DNA of 64,000 nucleotides from Blasia pusilla (taxonomy: Eukaryota; Marchantiophyta; Marchantiopsida; Blasiales). Every line of letters begins with the position of its first letter. Positions within the stretch are counted from its first letter, which is position 1. Under the pieces are notes generated by a model. That model made no database searches. It was given only the letters and a program-made list of their open reading frames with translations, and was not told where the DNA came from. Location of the stretch: the NCBI GenBank assembly GCA_050084515.1, contig CM114272.1:46624001-46688000 (forward strand), given 5' to 3'. Both the position numbers and the translations under genes were made by a program. Of the stretch, positions 49,840-59,090 are shown in pieces.

Positions 49840-50155
49840 TCGGATGCGACGGAAACCGACGGGTTGCCCGAGTGTGCAACTCGATGGAAACCGACGGGTT
49901 GCCCGAGTGTGCAACCCGACGGAAACCGACGGGTTGCATCCAGATGTTTGGTGTCGTCCCGAGTGTGCAACCATTCGGGACCCGACGGGTCACAGAGTCG
50001 TTCATGGGATTCCTCGGCCTTGCAACCCGTCTGGTTCCGACGGGTTGCAGTAGGTGGGTTTAGGGTTGCAACACGTCGGGACCCGACAGGTCGTAGAGTC
50101 GTTCATGGGATGCCTCGGGCCTGCAACCCGTCTGGTTCCGACAGGTCGCTTATTT
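49840..50155. repeat. Palindrome cluster IV (about 7 copies) inside the transposase intron
   Basis: Copies of gcaacCCGACGGAAACCGACGGgttgc and relatives (several with one arm GTCTGGTTCCGAC) lie between donor 49724 (GTGAGT) and acceptor 50205-50206 (TTGCAG). The flanking exons contain none. One more degenerate copy is at about 51885-51910, after the transposase stop. Confidence 0.85.
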
Positions 50156-50614
50156 CTTTGACTCCTGGGTTATTTTTGTTCGCTTCTAACATTTCCGTCG
50201 TTGCAGGGATTGAACGTTCATGTAAATGCCCTCTGCCCCAACACAAGTGGAGCAGAAAGTGTTCATTCCTCTTGGAAGTCCTCACAAGCATGCCAACGAA
50301 TTTCACTTGTGGAGGCATGCCAACAAGACCAGGCAAGAGCAATGCTACGATCAAAGACATCCCATATCTTCCTCACAAAAGGCATAACAAAAGGAAAAGG
50401 GCCGTCGATCTACGAGCTCTATGTCGAATTTGTGAGATCGGTGAATGAAAATTGTATGTCGAAGCCTTCAACCGTGTGTAGCTGGAACTCCACTCGAGCA
50501 AGAGGCGTACACATAGGTGGGGATATTCGTGGGCGGGTTTCAAGACGTCCCATACAGATGGTGGTAGAGCGTCCGAACGAGACTCGTGGAGACCAGATAA
50601 GTATCTTGACTTGA

Positions 50615-51395
50615 GGCGGTGAAGAGGCGACATCAAGGAACAAATCCGGTGATTGATTTGGATGAGGAAATTACACCGCCCAGGTATTCGGGACCCCGGA
50701 CCCGTCCCAAATTCGTGATGGAGTTACTTCTCCAAAATCAGTGAATGTTTTATTTCAAAAGCCCTCCGTTCTTTGGAAGTTCGCAACATCCATCGTCACC
50801 GGGATGGTTCAACAATATGGGATTCGGTAATGGAGGTGGATTGCAACCTAAAACGGTGGCATATATCTCGGAGCAACCCAGGGCGTGGACCCACCTGCAG
50901 GCACGATCGATGGCATTAGGAGAGCATGCGGCACTTTCCTAAATAAGAATCGTACAAGGATGGGCGATTTACCCGCCTAGGTTTTGGGGACTCAAAACCT
51001 TTGATCGTTTCACGAGGACCGGGATCAATTGAAGTACTTCTTCGCCCAAATGAATCTTGCGCTTTCCGGAAGTCTTATCCGGCTGCCATTGGAGCCCGGA
51101 ATTCCCCACGATTTGGCCCATCGCCGAGGGGCACGAATCGCACTCAAGACGAAGTGGACAATCTTACAAGTGCCGGTTTTGGACTCAGAGGCGGGGAAGT
51201 TCGGAGCATGTTCAGCATTTGAGAGACCTTCGCATTTAGTATTCAACCCAAGATTGATGTCAACATGTACCGGAGAAGGTGGATGATCTCAATCCATTAT
51301 TTTTGTTTGAGTCTAGAAATGGGGTGAAGAGAAACAGAATGTGTAGGCCAACGGTGGAGAGAGCAAAATGAATTGCAGCAGCTCGGGAGGCAAAA
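50615..51395 (+). other. Decayed middle part of transposase gene or intron
   Basis: It contains short frames with some protein character (EEITPPRYSGPRTRPKFVME near 50660-50725) but no sustained ORF. It may be damaged coding sequence linking the DDE core to the SWIM finger, or include an unrecognised intron. Confidence 0.35.
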
Positions 51396-51698
51396 ATGGA
51401 GATCATCGCCACGAAAGATGTCTTGAGTGGCAATGGAATAGGAAGGATGTATTGGGTCAGGAACAACACTGTAAATTCAAGTGTCACAGGGGTGTATGTG
51501 GTGCACATTTGTTGCTTTCCCACATGTTCATGTGATGACTTTGTCCAAAGAGAGACAAGTGGCAAAAGGTATTTCCCTTGTAAGCACATGTACTATGTGT
51601 TGCTGGTAGTTTTAAGAGAGTCGGAGGTAGGAGTAGGAATCCACCAACCAATTTTGTCCCTCAAAGAAGTTCGAAGTATTTTAAACAAACCACTTTGA

Positions 51699-52137
51699 GG
51701 ATGCAAAATGAAGTTTAAGATTGTACTTTTTTTTTTTTTTTTCTCAACCTTCTTTGTGAGCTTGAACTCTATATTCAGCCGGGGCAAATGATAGATTTTT
51801 TTCCAGACCTTGGATGGAAAAAGTGATTGGTTCCACACTTATGATTCCACTGATTTCTCAGTTTTGTAAATTTTGTGCAATTTGCAACTCGTCGGACTCA
51901 AAGGGGTTGCCAAAATATGGAAGAGGAAAAAAAAACTGTGGGATTGTTTAATAAATGAACAAAAAAGTGCAAAAAAATTCACACAAAAAGTTTCCTCTCT
52001 TCAACCCAACGGAAACTCTCCTCAAAAAAAGTATCTATTTCGGTTGAAGGTAGTTTCCTCTCTCCTCTCTCCTCTCTTCCTCTCTCCTCTCTCCTCTCTC
52101 CTCTCTTCCTCTCTTCCTCTCCTCTTACCGCACCTCT
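51699..52137. other. MULE right end: 3' UTR, T-run and pyrimidine-rich terminus
   Basis: It includes a 17-T run at 51727, one degenerate palindrome (51885-51910) and a CCTCTCTCCTCTCTT-type tract at 52053-52128 that mirrors the purine tract near the left end. Confidence 0.6.
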
Positions 52138-52399
52138 GTGACAGCGGTTGCTTCCATTTCTGAGGCTTCACGACGTCATGTGTTGGGTCAGGCCATGGAC
52201 CTGAATTGTTTGACTTGGATTTTGAGTCTTGGTATGGCCGAGCAGCGTCAACTTCGGACTATGTCTGTGGGTCTTCCGCCCCTTGTAATGAGCTCGATGG
52301 CTACCGGGACGATAGAGGCATCGGTTGGGGGCGAGGAGAGTAGTATTTTGCATCCTTGGAGTAAATGGGATGTAATGGCTGGGCATGTGGAGTTGGTTG

Positions 52400-53990
52400 C
52401 TCATGCTGGTGGAGGAGTTATTTGCTCAGATGATGGTGTAGCTAAGGGTGTACCATCTTGTGAGGGGGTTGCGTAGCAACCAATGGCATTGTCCTCTCCC
52501 TCTAGTGTGCCAGTGGAGGAGACTTGGGAGCCATTACTTGGGCCCAAGCTTACGGGAGGTGAGAAACGACGCTTGACACAATTCCTACGTGCTTATAGGA
52601 GTTGTTTTTCCTTTAGCATGAAGGAGTTGGGTGCTCTGGTTGGACCTGGTATACGAATTGATTTAGCTAGTGATACGCCAATCTTCCGTCGTCCCTACCG
52701 ATATAGTGATATGGAGAGGGACCTGATTCAGAGTAGGACATTGGACCTTTTGGAGGCTGGATTAGTGGAGTTGTCGCATGGAGAGTATGCATCAGCCACT
52801 GTCATGCGTGCTAAAAAGGATATGCAGGGCAACTACACGGATAGGCGGATGTGTGGAGATTACCGTCCTATCAATCGGCAAACCAAGGCCGATAGGTATG
52901 CCATGCCTACACCTGAGGAGATCTTTGATGTGGTGGGACAGGCAAAGATTTTCAATACTTTGGATCTTCGGGCAGGATACCATCAATTTCCGATTCGGGA
53001 GAGTGACAAGGCCAAGACAGCATTTTGGGGTGTCAACTCTCATGGCAAGGATTGTTTGTACCAGTGGAAATTCTTACCCTTTGAGTTGAAGAATGCACCT
53101 GCCGAGTTTCAAAGAGTGATGGACAGGATCCTAGAAGGGTTGGATTTTGTTCGGTGTTACATTGATGATATCTTGGTGTTCAGTAACACGGTGGAGGAGC
53201 ATCAGATACATTTGCAGATGGTGTTTGAGCGGTTGAAAGCTCATGGTCTACGTTTGCATCCAAGAAAGTGTAAGTTATTCCATGAGGATGTTGAGTACTT
53301 GGGTCATGTGATCTATCCAGGTGGTTTGGGAGTTCAGCAAGCAAAGGCGGAGGCTATTGCATTTATTCCGCGTCCGGTAGATATGAGTAGAGTTCGAGCA
53401 TTCATGGGATTGGCGAACTACTATCGGAGGTATGTGAAGGGATTTAGTGCTATGGCAAAGCCTTTCCAAGCCTAAAGCCTAAAGTCAGATCAAGAGTGGC
53501 AATGGGGAGATGATCAGGAGAGAGCTTTTGTGGAGCTTAAGGCCTTGTTGGTGGCGGCGCCTATCTTGAGGAGACCTATGAGAGGGCGCTCATTTCAGTT
53601 ACAAACTGATTGGAGTAGGTTGGGACTTGGAGCGGTGTTGACACAACATGATGATGAGCACATGGAATTTGTGGTGGCCTATGCAAGTCGTTCGAATAAT
53701 GCAGCGGAGTCGCGCTATAGTTCATATGAGGGAGAGTGTTTGGCAGTAGTGTGGGCTGTGGCACACTTTAGGTGTTACTTGTTTGGCACACAGTTTACCC
53801 TTGTTACCGATCACCAGCCACTCAAGTGGTTGATGGAGTCTGACAAGCTTACAGGGAAGCTTGCATGGTGGGCTCTTACCTTACAGGAGTATGACTTCCA
53901 AGTGGTACATAGACCTGGAGTTGCCAACCTTGATGCTGATGGGTTGAGTAGGAACCCATGTACTAGCCAAGAGGATACAACTGGGGCTAG
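52400..53990 (+). pseudogene. Reverse transcriptase and RNase H (plus gypsy element)
   Basis: The RT frame 52483-53475 has MCGDYRPINRQT, LDLRAGYHQFPIRE, FLPFELKNAPAEFQRVMD, the catalytic box CYIDDILVFS, and FMGLANYYRRYVKGFS; it ends in a TAA at 53473 that interrupts the link to RNase H. RNase H (53530-53960) has FQLQTDWSRLGLGAVLTQH, VVAYASRSNNAAESRYSSYEGECLAVVWAV and VTDHQPLKWLM, with the acidic residues in place. YIDD replaces the commoner YLDD. The sequence is well preserved, suggesting a fairly young insertion. Confidence 0.9.
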
Positions 53991-53999
53991 ATGGCATGG

Positions 54000-55666
54000 C
54001 AAGGTTGATGAAGAGATGGTGCCAGGTTGGCATGCATCCGCCTTTTTATGTTGGTTAGGGATGGACTCTAGTATGGAGGACCACATGATATCTTACTCTA
54101 GTCAGAGGGTAGATGGCCAGCCTTCAGATCCTAAGGTTGGAGATGGTGGTACGGATCAGCGTGATATTCATGATGATGCGTTGGTGTTGGAGTTCCTACG
54201 GACCAGTAGGGTGCCAGGCATAGTGAGTGCCAAGGAGCAAGACCGTGTTCTTCAACGTGCTAAGAGGTATCGATTGGAGGGAACACATATTCTCTGTATG
54301 TGGGAGGATGGTAGAGTACGAGTAGTGCCGCATTTGGCTCAGAGAGAGCGCATTGTGCGACATGCCCATGAGGAGTTGGGACATTTTGGGATAAAGCGTA
54401 TGTATAGCTTGCTCCTTGGTCAGTATTGGTGGCGTGGCATGCATACTCAGGTGCAGCTGTTGGTGTCATGTTGTATGGTTTGTGACCGGGTGAGGGCATC
54501 ATTCAATGCCCCTACTCCACACTTACACCCTTGCCTATTATGGGGTTGGGTTACCGTTGGAGTGTGGACTTTGCAGGACCGTTACCTGGTTGGTATGCGA
54601 CATCATCGATATGTGTTGGTGATGGTGGATCACTTCTCCAAGTGGATTGAGTTGGTGGCATTATCGGACAAGGCAAGTGAGGGAACAGCGTATTTTTTTC
54701 TTGATAGAGTGATTAATCATTTTGGTGCACCAGCTGAAGTACTGACCGACTAAGGTACAGAGTTTCAGGGTGAGTTTCAGGTCTTGTGTGACAAGGCGTT
54801 GATTGATCATCGGACCACGTCTCGAGATCATCCAGAGGCGGATGGTTTGGCTGAGCGTGTGGTTGGAGGGCGATGAAGAGGGCATTGCGCAAGTATGGTC
54901 TCTGAAGGGCATCTTGGAGACTGGGATATTCAGTTGCCATGGTTAGCCATGGGGTATAGGTTCAGTCGCCAAGCATCCTTGGCTTCCTTCTCACCTTATT
55001 TCCTATTATACGGCCAAGATCCAAACTTGCCAGCAGCAATTCGTATTGAGTCTAGTGAGGTGGTGAACCTTGATGACCCAGAGATGTGGATGAGAGTGTG
55101 TTCTCAATGGGCAGAGCTCTTTCGGAGAGTTATGCCAACAGCCTTTGAGAATCTTGCCATTGCTCACACATGGGTTGGGGTCACAAAAAGGGGATACGTT
55201 GCGGTATGCAACCATTCAGGGTGGAGGTTATTGACCATTGATTCGTAGGTTCCATGTGGGGGACTATGTCTATTTGCAGCAGATTGCACCAACAACGTTG
55301 GATGTGACAGTAGGCCGCACTATTTTACGAGTGCACGAGGTGTTAGCTTCTGGAGTTCTCATGTTGGAGGATCGTGATGGAGTTGTTTGGAAGGACCATG
55401 TGTGTAATTGTGCGCCATGTCATCTTCCAAATGTGGATGGTACTCTTGACCCAAGCTTAGCCATGATACGTGCTAGCTTGAGATGCATGTTGTGTGGGTC
55501 TGTGCAACGACCGATGATGGTAAAGCATATGGAGGTCGAGGGTCTCATCGCATGGCCAGGTATGTTGGTGTTTGATTGGTGTTCTAGGGGTTGGCACATT
55601 ATGTGTTTGACTCCACGTATGGATGTTGTTCCTACTGGAAGGTGGGTTTGTCCTCGATGTACTTAG
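54000..55666 (+). pseudogene. Integrase with C-terminal PHD finger (plus gypsy element)
   Basis: The HHCC region (HAHEELGHFGIKR ... CCMVCDR) lies at about 54358-54500. The core follows with YVLVMVDHFSKWIELVAL and LTD at 54745-54750, then a TAA where related copies have Gln. The C-terminal frame 55238-55666 has VGDYVYLQQ, then WKDHVCNCAPCHLPN. The final ~60 codons form a PHD-like finger: CMLCG, VFDWCSRGWHIMCL, TGRWVCPRC, then stop. One Cys of the VCDGC pair in the relatives is Phe here, so this finger is damaged. A chromodomain, common in plant gypsy integrases, is absent. Confidence 0.8.
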
Positions 55667-55854
55667 GAGGGATAGATGACTTGATCTTTGCATGATATGG
55701 ATTACACATGTGCGACTAACGATGGGGCAACCTAGCACCCGACCTTCTGACTCGTGCATCCAAGAAGGTGTATAGCATGTAGTAGATGTATAGGGCTACC
55801 TGGGAGTTAGAAGGTCCTCGAAGGGACCTAACCACTTGATTAGGGGGTGAGTTG

Positions 55855-56472
55855 TTGTACACTTGTGTTTGTGGATGACTGTGTTTCTCGTCTATGTTAT
55901 GTATGTATGTGAGTATGCTATGTCGATGTATGTTGTATGACGATGTGGATTCGCAACGCGAGAGACTTGAGAAACGATGATGAAAGGGATCAAGTTTTGT
56001 CATGACCATACGGATTATGTCGTAGAGTATAGTGTGCTAGTAGGGGCCATACCTTATGTAGGGCCGTAGTGTCTAGGTAGAGATGCGATTTCATACATAG
56101 GGTTGGGGGTTACTCAGTTGAGGGTGAGCTTTCCAGTAGGGCCCGCTCTTAGGTTGGAGGATATAAGGTGGAGTGCACTCAAAGAACAGTCAGTTCTTTG
56201 AGTTGAGCCTATTGCGTTGGGAGTTAGCCTTGGTAGTGAGTAGAGCTCTTGGCTATGGTGTTTCCCGTAAGCTTCGACCTAGATTCTCCCATCGTGGAGT
56301 GGGTTTGGCTCGATTGTATGTGATTCTATACGTGTTTTATGACAGTGGGTCTCTCACGGATTTCACAATTGTGGTACACTTGTGTTTGTGGATGCTCTCA
56401 TCTATTTTTTGTATGTATGTGAGTATGGTATGTCAACGATGTATGTTGTATGAGGATGTGGATTCGCACGAC
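55855..56472 (+). repeat. Right terminal block A-B-A of the plus-strand gypsy element
   Basis: A (55855-55955) and A (56371-56472) share GTACACTTGTGTTTGTGGATG at the start and ATGTATGTTGTATGA...GATGTGGATTCGCA at the end. B (56000-56365) equals the left terminal block at 33889-34256. A 44-bp spacer separates the first A from B. The outer A abuts the target duplicate. Confidence 0.85.
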
Positions 56473-56477
56473 ACATT

Positions 56478-58860
56478 GCTCCACCAACCAAGACGTCATA
56501 GGACTCTGCATCAATCACTATTTCCTTGGCTCGCACCACAGACTCATCTATAGGATGTCACGGGTGAATCCTCACCACAACCTCATGTCAAGTAATATAT
56601 TGTGTGGTACTCGCTCCACCCAAGGATGTGTGTATCCGGAATGGACAACGCTCCACATCCGCTCTCGTCAAGCCCGATCCTCTCAATGCCGCTTTCCCCA
56701 ACATCAGGGGTTGGGCTCCTGAATCCAACAAGGCGCGCTACCGACTAAAAGCAAAGCGAAACACTCAAATGAAGTGTGTTGACTTAGGTTGCCACCACAT
56801 GGGGCGGTTGATCATAAGATTGGTGAACCGGGATCTCAGACCTTCTACCTCATGGACTCAGCAACTGGAAGATCTCTCCCGTGTTATCCAGCAAAACAAC
56901 ACCAAAAGAAGCCATGGTACGCTCTTTCGCGGGTCTAGTGGGCATCTTCGCCATCCTAGCGATGACCTCTTTGATCGCAAGTATTTGCCGGATTGCCTGA
57001 AATGAATCGGCGTGGGACGGCCCGAGCATTAGCTCCAAGGGCAGGTCCATCACCTCCTCTATAATTACCTCTTAACATGATGCAAGAACTCCAACTCCAT
57101 GCTCATATAGCGTAGTGGCCAGCCAGAAAACCTCGGCGGGCGTACCTCGCAACGTGATAACATCCGAAGCAGAAAATAAAGCAGCCCGATACACAACAGT
57201 GGTTGCCTCCAACAACGTGCTCGACACATGATCCTCCTGAGCATCAACAATAGCAGTAGTCAGATTCGCTTCTCCCATTGCCCTCTGTGCTTGCACACCA
57301 ACAACATCACCAACTCTCCGAGAACTTTGATCAGGACCCATTGATAAGGTCCTCATCGCCTCGGACAACGTGAAGGACTGAGGAAGCCTGGTTTGTTTCC
57401 TGGCTTCCCCTCGGTGTAGATCCAACTCTGCGGCCCCTCCACAGGAAACTCCATCACCCCCTCGGGCGAATCCAACTCCTCGTCCCCCAATGGGACCACC
57501 TGGTGCACTCCCTCTAGGCCCATCCCGACTGGCAACTTGCTCTGGTGTCTTCTCTAGCCCTCGGTCCAAACGTAACACAGGATGCAAGCTGAAACACATG
57601 GTGTGTGTGTGAACATACCTCTGAAAATAGTCACACTGATAACCTCTTGGTGCAGCACCATCTCCACCTTCATGATGAGGCACGCGTTTATGACTGTGAA
57701 GAGTGCAATCGCACTGATGATGGGCTCCACCACATGTCTAACAAGTAATCGTAGGCGGTTGCTGCTACTAAGCCGCATATGGAGGCGTAGGTCTCTATCG
57801 CATGGCCTCTTGGTATCCTCCATAAGCTCGTGGTGCCACATACCTATCTCGTTGAACCACGTTCGCAAGTGGAAACCTATGGTGGTGTGGTAATCGAACA
57901 TGCAAGAAGCATTGCTCTGAGATGGATGCAAAGAACCCATGGTGGTTATGGTCTCCTCTGCCATGTTGTGCTAAATGTTCTCGGCGGTCCTAAGAACATC
58001 CCTCAATGTAGGGGAGGTGTTCATAAGAATCCCTCCTCCCCTCCCCCGTAGGGTCCCATGTTGTCACGTAGGGTCTTGGAGCGGTTGTTTCAAATAGTGA
58101 GTGAAGTGTTAGGGCATCACTTGAGTGAGGCTTAAGCGACAAACCTAAGACTTAAGCCAAAAGAGGAATTGCGGGTTAGCATCCTTCTAAGGAGCTTGTT
58201 GATGGGACATCAACCTTCTAAGGAGGGGTGAGTGTCGTAGAGCTTGAGCCTCTGTCACCCCTTGAGTGAGGTTAATCAACCAGCGCAAGTGGGTGTAGGC
58301 CTCACGCAAACTCTCACCCGGTCGCCTCTGAAGGTCGTGGATGCTCCACAACTTCTCCGTCTCTATCCCCTAGTAGCTCACCCTCAACTAAGCAAATAAC
58401 TCAACCACGGGGTTGAACCTAGGATGAACTCGACTGGACGATGCAATTGCTCTAGTGTGAGTCACCTTCCTACAACATCACTCGTGGAGGAATGCTCTTC
58501 TGACTCCTCCTCCTCATCTCCAAATGGCTCAGTCCATGACACATAGTGTGGGTCATAGTAGAGTCTTCAAGCCTCAATCTCATGAGCATATCTCTGCGAG
58601 AACTCATGGTAATCGTCCATGGGTGCCCCCTCTAAATGTCGAAACATCCCATTCCATGTTGTAAACGGGTTAAACTCTGTGGAGTTCCTAGCCCGTTGTG
58701 AGTCACACCAACTGCTAAACTACGCAATGAAGTCGTGTAACTCTATAGTGCCTATAGCACCCAAAAAACTACGTGGTGCTCTACCCCGATCATCCATCTT
58801 GTACGCCAACTGGTAGGACCACTCAATATATGCGATGGATCACTAGCACACTCCTCTACA
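56478..58860 (-). mobile_element. Minus-strand gypsy element, 5' part (protease and Gag)
   Basis: It continues the element at 28146-33888. Protease: DVLVGGAM at the junction, LDSGAQPLMLGKAA at about 56690-56730 on the minus strand. Gag: FRHLEGAPMDDYHEF at about 58600-58650 and knuckle-like QCDYFQRYVHTHTMC at about 57590-57650. A Gly/Arg-rich region lies near 57460-57520. The 5' end is truncated at about 58860, where similarity stops, so its left terminal repeat is missing. In-frame stops are frequent. Confidence 0.8.
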
Positions 58861-59090
58861 CTCACTAGAAGAAATGGGTGGTTTTTATGACTAGACTTTA
58901 AATGACTCATCAAAAGAATGACTCAAATTATGACTTAAATGGTTTAGTCATCAAATTTAGGGTCGTACAACTCACCAAGTCATCTGCTTATGACTAACGT
59001 AGTTATCAATACCCTTTAGTAGAGACGAGTCATACTTGTTTTACTCGCCCAGTAAAGATGAGTCATAAACAATGATTGATATGTTTAAAT
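58861..59090. other. Junction region between gypsy remnant and satellite
   Basis: Shows short internal repeats of 'atgactcat/gagtcat' type (58890-59060) and no gene. It may be the flank or a separate small element. Confidence 0.35.

Larger units (their letters stand above)
47718..51698 (+). pseudogene. MULE-like transposase with Cys/His N-terminal domain and SWIM zinc finger
   Basis: The first exon is probably 47718-47795 (MDNYVKLTCGNHQ...; donor GTGAGT). The frame at 47973-48746 carries a Cys/His region (CHRWCRLQ, ALECRSPACPYLERNG, HRCPHCQ). After a frameshift, VHVGSHTHPVTDAIQR follows, like the WRKY/GCM-type finger that precedes MULE cores. The core at 49088-49723 has VSFDICYRVLNGW (first Asp), YGFMADNAQPGWIAIREVF (second Asp) and DAFHWQQSV. 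A GT-AG intron (49724-50206) leads to GLNVHVNALCPNTSGAESVHSSWK in exon 50207-50614. The C-terminus at 51396-51698 has CSCDDFVQ...RYFPCKHMYYVL, the CxC...CxH SWIM finger. Frameshifts near 48700 and 48960 and the gap at 50615-51395 show decay. Confidence 0.7.
39513..52137. mobile_element. MULE-like DNA transposon, ~12.6 kb, with divergent cargo and transposase genes
   Basis: It splits the gypsy methyltransferase coding region. Flanks carry an imperfect 10-bp duplication: GTGATAGCGG (39503-39512) and GTGACAGCGG (52138-52147). Near both ends lie purine/pyrimidine-rich inverted repeats (39537-39571 starting GTAAGAGAGGAGAGG; complement at about 52094-52128). These are low-complexity, so exact ends are uncertain by about 25 bp. 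Inside, a minus-strand gene (46415-42186 and perhaps further) and a plus-strand transposase gene (47718-51698) diverge from a shared spacer. Four clusters of a short palindrome occupy only spacer and intron sequence. A 9-11 bp duplication and the SWIM-tailed transposase fit the Mutator-like superfamily. Confidence 0.75.
52138..56472 (+). mobile_element. Ty3/gypsy element, plus strand, 3' part (methyltransferase end, RT, RNase H, integrase, PHD, A-B-A)
   Basis: It continues the element that begins at 33889. The first 90 bp complete the methyltransferase (motif X GQAMDLNCL). A linker, RT/RNase H, integrase, PHD finger, 3' UTR with polypurine-like 'ttagggggtgag', and the terminal block A (55855-55955), B (56000-56365), A (56371-56472) follow. 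The element ends before ACATT at 56473-56477. Confidence 0.88.
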
